This document shows positions 34,500-45,625 of a stretch of DNA of 64,000 bases, one piece after another. The DNA is from Sipunculus nudus (taxonomy: Eukaryota; Annelida; Sipuncula; Golfingiida; Sipunculidae): the NCBI GenBank assembly GCA_026874595.1, contig CM049320.1, forward strand, positions 10,361,464-10,425,463, given 5' to 3'. Position 1 is the first letter of the stretch, and each line of letters starts with the position of its first letter. Under the pieces are notes generated by a model, which was not told the origin of the DNA, made no database searches, and worked only from the letters and a program-made list of their open reading frames with translations. A program made the translations under genes and the position numbers.

Positions 34500-36301
34500 T
34501 TGTGAACCTCTGCAGGCAGCAAGAAGAGCCCAGGCTGGGTAAAATAGGTTTTACCCATATCAAATGTGAACCCTGAGTGTCATGCAGCCTCATGATCAGT
34601 AGGTTAATGATCTGAAGGGAATGTTTTATAAACAAGAAATGATGCCTCCCTGGTTTCATGACTGCCAAAGACAAATGGCCGAAATAAGATTAAGTGCTCT
34701 GGAAAAGAAGAGTAGTCATCTTAGAAAAATAAAATAGAGTGAAAAGAATAACATTAGTAACAATTGCAGAATTTATAAATCAAAGATGTCATTTATTACA
34801 ATTTCATTTAAATATATATCTTCAAACGTCAGTGACAATCAAATTACAATGAGACGGCACATGATAATAAATTGTACATGGAAACCCTGGTTTGAGAGTG
34901 GTTTGAAGTCTCGGTCTGAAATTTTGCATGTCCATTCAACTTCGATAGCCTGTTATACATATGACTGGTGGTGCAACCGACAATCATTTTTGTGTTGTGT
35001 ACATCCAAGCCAGAAGTAATGTTTGTGCAGTTGGTGCATGTACTTGGGTTCAAAATGTTTAGTATGTGTACTTGATCTGTACATATTACTTAACCAAGTA
35101 CATGTACTTTAAAAATAATGGTCAAGCATATCATCATAGAAACATTACACCTGATGTATATCCAATTTTACAGGTTCGCATTAGACCTGTAAGCGTTGTC
35201 TTGAAATTTGGACATTCTGTACACATGTATTTAAAATAACTCATGATAATTTTAAAGACTCAAGTCAATTAAACCACCTAATGAGCAGAGGGTTGTGGAA
35301 ATTTCGTGCCGGAAGTTTTGTTGTCTGAAACAAGTAAATACATGACTGTAAGCCAAATTACGATTCACTATTTCATAGATCAGTCAGAATATTCCCCTAA
35401 ACAATTTTTCATTTGCAAATGATTGCTATTGCAAATAATCTATACTTAGAGCTTTTCTGCTTCTGGGACATTTTAATATTAATATTGATTGGCTTGTATT
35501 CAAATTTAAAAATACAATTTATCTGTTCCAAGAGTGTTAGGGCAGAAATGTAAGTCTTCATGCCCTGGCTGGTAGGGGAAGAAGTAACCCCCCCCCCCCC
35601 ACCCCAAAAAAAAAAAAAAAATAAGTAGTCTTCTCACAGTTCCATGACTCACTTGTAAATTTGCAAGATACCACCTGGATCATTCAGAATGTTGTGCAAG
35701 AACTACCTCAGTGAACAGAGGCAATTTGTTTCCTGCTAGTAGCCTGCAGGAGGTAGTGTTGGGCAATGGCAGATTGTTAAAGCTGCTGAGCTCAATATCA
35801 AATTAATATTAACCAAAAATTACTATTTCTATCCCAGATGAAATTAACTGTACATTGTCCTGAAATTAACGTGCACATGTTCTCTTGTAAGTTAAAGGAA
35901 ACTTTAAACTAGTGGCCCTTGAGCCATAGCATTCAGCTGAATTCTACAAAAAAATTGATGATTGTGTTTTTTTGTTAAAAGGCTGCCATACTGTCAGAAG
36001 ACTCGGAACACTCAGCTTGTCAGAGATGACAGCCACTAGCCCACAGGATGACTCCATGACTAGAAAGCTTAAAAACTTAGCAATTCCTATACCTTCTTAC
36101 CTAGTTGTTGGGAAAGAATAAATATTATGTTTATTGCTAGATTTCAATAATTATTATGTTTATTGCTAGATATCATTAATTTCTAAATACTGGCCAAGAC
36201 ATTACACATACATCAGCCAATCACATCAGTGCCCAGTCTCTGTTCTGGATGCAATAGTGATGCCAAATCCATGACGTCAACATGGTAATATTCTGTCACC
36301 G
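34500..36301. other. Interior of TTAA element, no gene
   Basis: Includes a C-then-A homopolymer block at 35,589-35,622 and short chance frames. Nothing else could be supported. Confidence 0.45.
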
Positions 36302-36433
36302 ATGGAGACAAATAGCCAATACAATTACAGTGATGATGATGAAATTGACAATGAACAAGACAACACTGGTTTACTGTACCATGTAAAGAAAAACTTCACA
36401 ATAACCTTGGGGGGAAATGTTTTTGAATGCAGG
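36302..36433 (+). CDS. Possible first coding exon, acidic N-terminus
   Basis: An ATG preceded by 'gtcaccg' opens 44 codons beginning 'METNSQYNYSDDDEIDNEQD' and ending 'GNVFECR', immediately followed by 'gtgactgt', a fair splice donor, with a stop if unspliced. The acidic, disordered start resembles N-termini of many DNA-transposon transposases, but no partner exon was recognised downstream. The strand is opposite to the THAP-like remnant. It could be chance. Confidence 0.2.
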
Positions 36434-38499
36434 TGACTGTCTTTACAAAACAGAATGCCATAAAAATTTGATTACCATGAAGCTTTTAAATAATAACATA
36501 TTAACTTAAATACTTTGATGTAATCATCACAGAAATATTGACCATAGGCTCTGTGAAGCAAGAATCATAAGCAAGTTTTAAATTAATTTATTCAGGTCTC
36601 TACCTCTGAATAATTGAATGTTCAGACATTTCTCTGCTGCTATATAAGCACCTTTGATTCAATATTACCGTCCATTTAGAAAACAGTTGCCTGTTGCTAG
36701 GTATACTGGGACATTATTTATGTCACAGATTCATGCTGTTCAACAGTCAGAGTCTTAATTTATGATAATATCTTGTAGGTGTTTATGAGGACCATCTACA
36801 CAGTCCCTTTTAAAATTAATAAACCATCTGCAGATACAATATGGCTTATACAGTATTTATTACTTAAATATGTAATTATCCATTTTCTTCTGTCATCATT
36901 TGACATGGCTGATTTGGCTTGAATATTCTTCGCTCTGCTGACTTCTGTGGTCATCTATATCAGTAAGTTTCTGGTGGCCAACAAAAATTCTGACATCTGT
37001 TGTCCAAATTAAATAGTGAATTGTATCTGTTTTGTTAATTGTTGTCTGTGGCAGGATGGTTGCTCATATACACATCAGATAAAGACTGAAACGAAAATTT
37101 GATTTTGTCAGAACATGCTTACTAATACATTCCAACATTAAAAAGAAGGCATTTTTTAATTAAGCATATCTTTGACAACATTTTTTATTTGATCTCTGAG
37201 AAGATGTTACCCTAAAGATGACGAAAGTAATAGATCAGATGTAATTTGTGTAATGAACTTATTTCTTATAGTAGAACATGTTGACTGATTTTAAAAATAT
37301 CTTAAATAACTCATAGCACAATGTGTTCATTGTGCCTCCCCTGGATGTATATACCCGTAGCCCTAGTCGCACATTTTGTAAAAAGAATATTTTCATAATG
37401 AGATATTTTTATTATCTCTTATTTGGTTCATGTCATATACCTTACCCCCCTCCCCCCCAACACACACGCGCACAAATACCTGTTAATATATATATTCTAC
37501 AAAACAACTGTGTCTGACATTTTAGAGAGACAGTTAATAAACGTTTCAACAGATTTAAATTAGTGTTTTACAAAACTTTACAGGTGATAACTTTACTGTA
37601 TGGGTCTTATAAGAAAAGCCTCATATTTATATTGCCTAATGATTTCAAAATAAAAAGACATAGTTATTTTAATTGTATAAGTTATCAAGAGAATTGAAAT
37701 TATGTTTAAATATTTAAATATTATAGGAACACAGAAAACAAATTGGTGGCATCCAGCAAGACACAGGGATAGATCACAGATTTAGGAAAAGGAGGGGTCC
37801 AACCCAGGAGGACTAATGATAATCCATAAAAAAAGTCCAAAGGCCTGGAAAGGAGGAGTGGGGGAATGGTGGTCCTGGGTGCAAAAATGGGTTATAACTC
37901 TGAAAAAAATATTGTGACAGCTTAAAAGGGGACAAGGGGGTCCGGAATCCCTGGACCCCACAACTGGATCCACTTTCAACTTAGATATTTGAAAATTGTA
38001 AAGAGTTACGGACTACAAAAGAAGGTATTCCTTGTATATTTGGCAAAATATGCGTCAAATTTCTGCCATCAGAGTGATCAGACAGCAGATTTTAAATATT
38101 AACCACAATTTGGCTGAGGGAATTCAAGGAACAGTCTCAGCTTATTACCAGTAACTTTCATTTACAGGACTAACAGTACATTGCCAATGCATATGAATAT
38201 TCAGATTATGTATGTATATTTCATATATAATATATAATATAAAGAAAAAAACCGTGCAAGTGTGGTTGCTTCCTGTGCCTATGCCAGGAGTTCTTACCTG
38301 TCAGGGTATACATGTCAGTTCACACCGCCACTGTTTTTGTAACAAGCTGCTCTCAAGACAACAGGTATAGGTGACAAGATTTGTCCACCTTTATTGCTTC
38401 TTATGCTGTCATCCTTTTGATCTGCATGAAATACACAATTGTACACACATATATACAAATATTACAAACTTACTATATATGTTAGGAAGAACCATATTT
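36434..38499. other. Interior of TTAA element, no gene
   Basis: AT-rich with a purine-rich patch at 37,770-37,950 and 'cccccctccccccc' near 37,445. No coding evidence. Confidence 0.45.
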
Positions 38500-39775
38500 C
38501 TCTTGGTAAACAATTCAGTTGGATATTCCTTGCACAGTTTGCACCTATGAACAGGAATGGAGACAGAAACATGAAATATTTAGTGCAACAAACTGTGAAA
38601 AAAATTACAATGGTTTGATACTTTCTATTTTGGTTGGCACTATATAAAATATATTAATTTTATGTATGACAGACCCTACTGTATAAAAAACCCATAAAAG
38701 TCGAAATATAATATATATACTAGTATACAATATTATAATATATTTTCTTTCAAATATAAATAATATTTATAAACTGAAACAAACACAAAAATATGTATAA
38801 TTTTTAGAAATTTTCTCACCACGACTTTTACAAGTGGTTCATGCTAAGCACACATACACGCAAACACACATTTATATTAGTAGAATTAGCGATTCATAAT
38901 AAACATGAAATATCATTTGTATGTTATAAACATGATGTAGTCAATAAACAATTTACTGTATTTAATTAAAAGATTTTTTTTTCTAAACATTTATGCAATT
39001 AAGTTAAACTATACAATAATACTAGAAAAATTCGGTTTCATACAAATGAAATATTATTTATGGGAAAAGTCTATTAGTATCACTTTATACTTATAGTATT
39101 AGGCACGTCCTGTTCTAAAAACTTGATCCATCAGTTGAGATAAAATGATCAAATATGCAAATAAATTTGGAGTAATTAATATTTATTGTATTGTTTGACA
39201 CATTTGCAGTTATTTGGTATCTGCAATTAACCTGACGGAACTTTTCAAACCCCCCATATAAAAATAAAATAATAAACAATAATAAATCCACGTATTATCG
39301 CCCAACTGCCACTTCTACAGTCTGCTAGATTTTATAATTCTATCGTTAATTTAAAATAAATCAGATAAGATAACGTGATTTTCATATGAATATCGTGCTG
39401 GAAGTTTTACTTGCTATACTATTCACTTTCACAATAGCCACATGATTGCAGACGCTGACCAGACGATCCTGAGCCGAGGTGACAGCTTCCCTGATCACAG
39501 CTGTGAGTCAAAACCAGGATACCGCTTCTTGCCAGATCCACAAAATGACTAGTACACGCAAATAACAGAAAATGGGTTCTTATTCCCTTAATAAAAACTA
39601 TTTTGCCTTGTTGTTGTTATGTTGTCAGAGAGAAGCCTCTATTTAACGTCCGTAATGAAGGGTAGGTCAGGCAACACGCATCGTTTTACTTTTACCGGAT
39701 GCTCGCGGTAACCAGCTTATGCGCATGCGCACTGACTTAAAGGTGGGCTATCTTTCGAAGCAATACACAGCAGCT
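38500..39775 (-). repeat. Right long terminal inverted arm
   Basis: Reverse-complement partner of 31,032-32,300, ending at the TTAA at 39,776. Contains the second TGCGCATGCGCA palindrome at 39,720-39,731. Confidence 0.8.
39720..39731. promoter_or_regulatory. NRF1-type palindrome in right arm
   Basis: TGCGCATGCGCA, 44 bases from the right tip, mirroring the left-arm site exactly although the surrounding arm sequence has diverged. Confidence 0.5.
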
Positions 39776-39884
39776 TTAAAGACCATGATGATTCTCATAA
39801 ATCAGCTTATATTACCACACAAAACCAAAATTTTGTTTAGACCTCCATCGTAATCATATTTTATGATAATAAATAACAGCAGAC

Positions 39885-40080
39885 ATTTGCCCCCCCCCCT
39901 ACCCCCCCCCCCCCCAACTCCCAACCAACGACACTTTTTTTTAACATTTTTCAATCATGACAGGTCAGTTGCTCGCAACAAACACCCCCCCCCCCCCCCC
40001 CCCGATCCCCCCACCCCCCTTTGCAAAAAAAAATTACCAAATGACACCCCATCCCCTTCCCCTCCACCCCGGGCCAAAAA
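39885..40080 (+). repeat. Cluster of poly-C tracts
   Basis: Several C runs of 8 to about 18 bases (39,891-39,916, 39,984-40,020) occur with A runs between. The 80-codon proline-rich frame here is an artefact of these runs. The tracts could form i-motif or, on the other strand, G-quadruplex structures. Confidence 0.8.
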
Positions 40081-40123
40081 TCCTGGATCCTCGCCTGAGG
40101 CCTAATTAACATATATTAACAAT

Positions 40124-40405
40124 ATGAAGACCATAACCTGTCTGATGGACATAAGGGACGCTCAAATAAACAGTCGTTCATGTATTCTCTCAATGCTTCA
40201 CTTTTTCATATTGCCTCTGTGCGTTACAGCGTGCCGGATACGCAAACTGCACTCTCCCTCCCATTGGTTTTCAGAAAGCCGAAGTCTGATGCCCAATGCC
40301 AGCAATACCCTAAACAAAGCTGACGACAATGATAGAATAGATTCTAGCTGCACCCGTGGAAAATCCACGGTTCTATCTGATGCATATTTTTTAAATGAGC
40401 GATAG
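40124..40405 (+). CDS. Uncertain 93-codon open frame
   Basis: The frame contains a second ATG at residue 24 giving 'MLHFFILPLCVTACRIRK', which looks like a signal peptide, followed by 'NASNTLNKADDNDRIDSSC'. No family is recognised, no splice context is obvious, and no related copy exists in the window. It may be an exon of a small secreted protein or chance. Confidence 0.15.
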   Translation: MKTITCLMDIRDAQINSRSCILSMLHFFILPLCVTACRIRKLHSPSHWFSESRSLMPNASNTLNKADDNDRIDSSCTRGKSTVLSDAYFLNER

Positions 40406-41085
40406 GAATTAAACGAAGCATATTTTAATCCTAAGGTTTTTGCAGGAACTTCTTGTTATGTGGTTCACTTATATGATATAAAGATTACTTCTGCTAGAAT
40501 TCTCCAGGAACACCCTCCCCCCCCCAAAAAAAAAAATCAACATAGAAAGAACAATTATTCCAGAAATTACACAAAAATAAATTTTGGAAAGAGACGTGAG
40601 GCATATACAGGGTGTACGAATTTTAAAGTGAGAAGTTTTTTTCCGATAAACAACATAGGTCCGATAGCCTCATTGCTTGGGAAATATCGTCGTGAAATTA
40701 TATGAAAGATGCTTTGTATTAGTTGAAGCTTGGGCGACATCATGAAACACGAAGTTTATTCAGTGTAGTCAGTTGAGGGTAAAGTCTAAGGCATGATAAC
40801 AGACACATGCGTTATTTGTATACATATGAATATGTCGTTGAGGTCTCTTGTACGCGAAACGTATAACTGCCAATGTTAAAAAGATAGGCCAAGAAAAATA
40901 CATTCCAACAGTAATAAATTTTTGGTTTAAGTAATGTAGATTGTCATGAAATAAGCAGGTCTGATGCACAATTGACAACTCTCCCAGATAAAAAAAGCAA
41001 GTTGATATATTCAGATGAAAGCATTTAGCAAATAAACCACTTCGGCCTTGGCTCGTTGCATTGTCTTTCAGCAAATTAACGCACA
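40406..41085. other. No gene recognised
   Basis: AT-rich sequence. A 105-codon minus-strand frame at 40,769-41,086 has no recognisable motif. Confidence 0.45.
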
Positions 41086-41089
41086 ATTT

Positions 41090-43100
41090 AAAAAAACCAG
41101 ATTTTGCTGAAAATTTTAAGAGGGTTAGGGTAAATCTTCATCCATAATCCATTTATTTTTCGAGGTAATCGGAATCACCATAATATATTTTTTCTTAAGT
41201 GCCATAATCACAATTCCAGAAAGGAATAATTATAAGGGGCTCTTCCTTTGTCCCCGATTTTGTATTTCGTATGCAGTTGTACTGCCACTCGCTATGTGAA
41301 CCTGTGTTTCTGAACCATGACAATTTATACATGAAACGTGCACGTATGAACGAACGACTGATTAGTAGATTCTGGCGGAGGTTTCAAAATCCCAAAGTGA
41401 TTGAGGACCCTTAGAAGTGTGTGCAATCCCCCCCCCCCCCGGGCTTCCTTTTGGAAAAAAAACTTTGTTTAAACAACTCATAAATCGGCCGAACTATTAA
41501 AACCATGGTTGTCATGAAAAGATACTTCTGAATGTACAAAAATCAATATACCTGTAAAACTATAAAACGGTTATCCTGTAAAGGGTCTCAGCTCTTTGTG
41601 TCCACTCAATGGGAAAGTTATTGAAAGATTTATGTGAACATGTGTTCCGGGGTTGAATTTAAAATCTTTACTTCCCTTTGACATAGAAAAATTTCTTAAC
41701 AGGCGATATAAAGGAAATGGTGTTTAGTGGGGATAACAGGTCGCCTCCTGAAAAAGCGTGACAGGCGAAAAATGTTTTGCTGAACATTTGCAGAGGGTTA
41801 GGGTAAAGACATATCATCAGTCCATTTCATTTCGGAGGAATGGGAATCACCACAATATATATTTTCTTATAAACCATTATGACAAAGGACCATTCCTTTG
41901 TCCCCGTGTAAAAGCCACCCATTCGTATTTTTTTTTTTTGTTCTTCCACTTTCTTTCAAGCATGACAGTGTTCACACATGAAAGGCATACACGTGAACAC
42001 ATGACTGATATTGAAGGTGCCCATTCACTTACCTTTAAAGAAAGAATTTATGTGATTTCTGGCTTCCTCTGTGTATATAGAGTAAGGGTAGTTTTGGTCA
42101 AGAAAAGTTATTATAGTCCTTCCTGAAGGATGTATGAACTTGTTTATCAACAACATGTTTGTAAACAAAGCTATGTTGACAAACGTGAAAAATATGTAAA
42201 CAAAGGTTGTAGGTTACATATATGCGGAGGTAGTGAGAAAGATCGCTTGTTGCAAAACTCTATTTGCAAAGCTCTGACATATCCGACTTGCCGCCAGATG
42301 CCCTTTTTGAATTATTTTTTATTATTTTGGATGGCCCCCACATATTATAAACATGTTGATATAAACAAAACAAACAGCCTGTGTGCGATGATATATACGT
42401 TTTCTGGCCTATTTTTATAAAAGCTCCAATGGATTACCTTTAGTGTATAGAGATCTGATAGGTGATTGGGCCCCTTTAAATGAGATTCTGGTGTTGGTCT
42501 GTACCCCCTGACTACAGATTCTAGTTTGTTATCAATTTAAAGATGTACTGGTGATTTTTTCCCGTTTCACCGTCCCTAAAAACAACGGAACTTGACAAAT
42601 GTATTTGAACCCCCACCACCCGACCCCTAAACCCTACCCACACCAAACCCGAATGATCATTAAGTTGTGGGGCTTCTTTTTGAAAAAAAAAATCATAAAA
42701 CACATGACTTTGCCGAACGTTTGAAACCAGGGTTATCATTTAAAGATATGTTTGAATGTATAAAAATCAACATCCCTGTAACCCATAAAAAATTGTCAAA
42801 CGGTGGTCACATCACTGGACTCAGTGCCCAGTGTTGACCAAACTGAAAAGCCCTCGTATTGAAAGCGGAGTCATGTGGTCTTTGGATTAAAAACCCTTAC
42901 TTCTTTTTGAAAGAGTAAATTCCTTTAGAGGCGTCACAATGGATATGGGGGATCAATGGAGATTAGAGTGGACCCGCGTGATCGCGTATTCCACTGGAAT
43001 GGTCTTTGGGCAGGACATGCGCTCTGATCATGGTCTTAATAGGCCCATGAAAATCCCCGAGGCGCCTCCTGAAAAAAGCGTCACAGGCGTGGAGGGCCTT
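41090..43100 (+). repeat. Large degenerate tandem duplication
   Basis: Segment 41,100-41,765 is echoed by 41,765-43,090, with repeat R4 lodged in the second half. Pairs: 'ttttgctga(a)a(a/c)attt' with 'agagggttagggtaaa' at 41,103 and 41,770; 'ttcctttgtccccg' at 41,246 and 41,893; 'ggcttccttttggaaaaaaaa' at 41,442 versus 'ggcttctttttgaaaaaaaaaa' at 42,670; and 'cgcctcctgaaaaa(a)gcgt' at 41,742 and 43,063. No coding signal. Confidence 0.65.
42020..42480 (+). repeat. Dispersed repeat R4, copy 1
   Basis: Collinear with 62,190-62,590. Shared: 'tttatcaacaacatg', 'cttgtaaacac', 'gccagatgccctt', 'catattataaac', 'tttataaaagctccaa' and 'ggattacctttagt', ending '(g)gcccctttaa'. Frames inside (96-122 codons) are not conserved in copy 2. 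Confidence 0.7.
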
Positions 43101-43904
43101 GCAGCACAAAAGAAATAGGGGCACCTCAAGGCGAAATATTAAAATTATTAATTATTTAGCTTAATAGGGCATAATCCCACAAAATAAAACAAACTTGTCC
43201 TTTTTGACGGCAACTGAAAATAATGTACAGAATTTCATCTCTGATAAAAAAAGATAACAATGTTTCCAGGGGGCGCTGCAGCCCCTGAAGCTCTCCCTCT
43301 GGAAAATTAGGATCTATTCCAAACAGAATCTAAAATGTAGCACAAGCCGAGAATATGAATGAATTTAATATAGAAAATTATAATATTCATCTAGTTTATG
43401 TACATCCGGGGGGTGCAGGGCAGAGGGCAAGCCTGCCATTAGTGGCCAAGCTAAACCAAGGCAAGCTGCATGGAATGGGTAAAATAACAAATGGTGTATG
43501 CTGTACTAGGTGGGCTTGATGGAAACAACACTTGACATGATATGATGTATGAAAACTTGAATAAAAGCTACCCTTTTCTATCTAATCCTTTGAAATTTTA
43601 TATTTTAAACAGATTAAATCCTTATGTATATATGCTATGAAATTCAACAGTGCTTACAGGGGAAAAACGTGCCTTGGCCAAGGGTCGACAAAATTTTAGG
43701 TATTGATATTTTATTTAGACTAATAAGTTAACAAATTGTAAAATACAGTTGTTATTTGGGTAAACAATCGAATCTTGATTGAATATACTTATATCCCTGA
43801 AAAAAAGTATCCAGCTAAAGCAATTCTTATGTTAATCGAGTAAATATATTTCCTGAATTTTTTTTAAAAGTTCATTATAATTTTGGCCGTAACTTCAACA
43901 CATT
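43101..43904. other. No gene recognised
   Basis: AT-rich sequence before the minisatellite. Confidence 0.45.
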
Positions 43905-45215
43905 ACAAAGTTTCTAAATTGCTGGCAATATGCGGAATCGCTAGATGGGGACCCCTAGGTGTATGCCCGCCGGGGGCTCACCCTAGCGGAAGATTTAGAT
44001 AACTACAAAGTTGCTAAATTGTTGGCAATTTGCGGAATTGCTAGATGGGGACCCCTCTGTATATGAATGCCGGGGGCTCACCCTACCGAGGATTCAGAGA
44101 ACTACAAAAGTGCTTAATTGCTGGCAATTTACGGAATTGCTAGATGGGGACCCCTCGGTGTTTGAACGACGGGGGCTCACCCTACCGGAGGATTCAGATA
44201 AGTACGAGGTTGCTAAATTGCTGGCAGTTTGCGGAATTGCTACATGCGGACCCCTCTGTGTATGAATGCTGGGGTCTCATCCTACCGGAGGATTCAGAGA
44301 ACTACAAAAGTGCTAAATTGCTGGCAATTTGTGGAATTTGCTAGATGGGGACCCCTCTGTGTATGACCGACGGGGTTCATCCTACCGGAGGTTTCAGAGA
44401 CTCACAAAGTTGCTAAATTGCTGACAATTTGCGGAATTGCTAGATTCGGACCCCTCGGTGTTTGAACGACGGGGGCTTACCCTACCGGAGGATTCAGATA
44501 AGTACGAGGTTGCTAAATTGCTGGCAGTTTGCGGAATTGCTACATGCGGACCCCTCTGTGTATGAATGCTGGGGTCTCATCCTACCGGAGGATTCAGAGA
44601 ACTACAAAAGTGCTAAATTGCTGGCAATTTGTGGAATTTGCTAGATGGGGACCCCTCTGTGTATGATCGACGGGGTTCATCCTACCGGAGGTTTCAGAGA
44701 CTTACAAAGTTGCTAAATTGCTGACAATTTGCGGAATTGCTAGATTCGGACCCCTCATTGTATGAACGCCGGGGGATCACCCTACCGGAGAATTCAGAGA
44801 ACTAAAAAAGTGCTAAATTGCTGGCAGTTTGCGGAATTGCTAGATGGGGACCCCTCTGTGTATGAACGCCAGGGGCTTACCCTACCGGAGGATTCAGAGA
44901 ACTACAAAATTGCTAAATTGCTGGCAATTTGCGGACTGCTAGATTTGGACCCCTCAGTGTATGAACGCCGAGGGTTCGCCCTACCGGAGGGTTCAGAGAA
45001 TTATAAAAGTGCTAAATTGCTGCAAATTTGTGGAATTGCTAGATGGGGACCCCTCTGTGTATGACCGCAGGGGGCTCACCCTACAGGAGGATTCAGAGAA
45101 CTACAAAGTTGCTAAATTGCTGGCAATTTGCGGAATAGCAAGTTGGGGACCCCCATGTGTATGACCGCCGGGGCTCACCCTTATCGGAGGATTCAGAGAT
45201 CTTATTGATATACGG
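43905..45215 (+). repeat. 100-bp minisatellite, about 13 units
   Basis: The unit is 'ttgctaaattgctggcaatt', 'tgcggaattgctagatgggg', 'acccctctgtgtatgaacgc', 'cgggggctcaccctaccgga' and 'ggattcagagaactacaaag'. Unit starts fall every 100 bp from 43,911 to 45,111. Because 100 is not a multiple of three, each frame changes text every unit and repeats every 300 bp, which produces several 60-100-codon open frames. These are unlikely to be genes. Units 44,161-44,460 and 44,461-44,760 are almost identical, a 300-bp higher-order repeat. Confidence 0.9.
44161..44760 (+). repeat. 300-bp higher-order repeat in the minisatellite
   Basis: The two 300-base blocks differ at only a handful of positions (for example 'gggggctcac'/'gggggcttac', 'tatgaccga'/'tatgatcga'), far less than neighbouring 100-bp units differ from each other. 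This indicates a recent three-unit duplication. Confidence 0.85.
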
Positions 45216-45339
45216 AGGTCTTTCCTTTCGTTCTCGCCTGGGGCTCCCTCTCCCGGAGGATTAATATAACCGTTGTTTCTATTAAAGTGAAAATGCATTG
45301 CAGAAAATCAAAAATCCCCAGAGGCTTAAGTACAGGCCA

Positions 45340-45625
45340 TTCCTGGTCGTACATCATCAGACAGAAGCTATTTGTGGAATATATTGTGTGCCCTTTTATA
45401 ATTATATAAAGAAATAATTCTAAACAAAAGCTGAACAAATTCATATTATGATTGAACGATTGCCCAGGTGTGTTTCGTCAAGATGTACGGTCGTACATCA
45501 TCAGACAGACGCTATTTTTGGAATATATTGTGTGATCATTTATTATTATATAAAGATAAAATTCTAAACAAAAGCTGAACAAATTCATATTGTGATTGAA
45601 CGGTTGCCCAGGTGTGTTTCGTCTA
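45340..45625 (+). repeat. ~140-bp tandem duplication
   Basis: 'ggtcgtacatcatcagacaga' begins both units (45,346 and 45,489). Both contain 'ttggaatatattgtgtg', 'attctaaacaaaagctgaac' and 'ttgcccaggtgtgtttcgtc'. Confidence 0.85.

Larger units (their letters stand above)
31032..39775. mobile_element. 8.7-kb TTAA-bounded inverted-repeat element (Kolobok-like?)
   Basis: Identical termini, AGCTGCTGTGTATTGCTTCG at the left and its complement at the right, sit directly inside TTAA at 31,028-31,031 and TTAA at 39,776-39,779. Inverted homology then continues inward for about 1.25 kb on each side. TTAA duplications are typical of piggyBac and Kolobok superfamilies. The ends do not begin with the CCC usual for piggyBac, and the interior contains a decayed THAP-like domain, a domain I associate with Kolobok transposases. 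No long transposase frame survives, and the arms differ by many substitutions and indels, so it is old and inactive. Confidence 0.65.

Noticed and set aside
31032-39775. Polinton/Maverick or piggyBac identity for the inverted-repeat element
   Set aside because: Long arms recall Polintons, but those make 6-bp duplications and encode polymerase B and integrase, absent here. piggyBac shares TTAA but its ends normally begin with CCC, and no piggyBac-like protein was seen.
39863-40105. Proline-rich 80-codon open frame
   Set aside because: It is created by poly-C tracts and has no independent coding evidence.
44011-45164. Several 60-100-codon frames with repeated 'AKLLAICGI' text
   Set aside because: They are frame products of a 100-bp minisatellite. 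Each ends at a unit-specific stop and the reading text depends on the frame.
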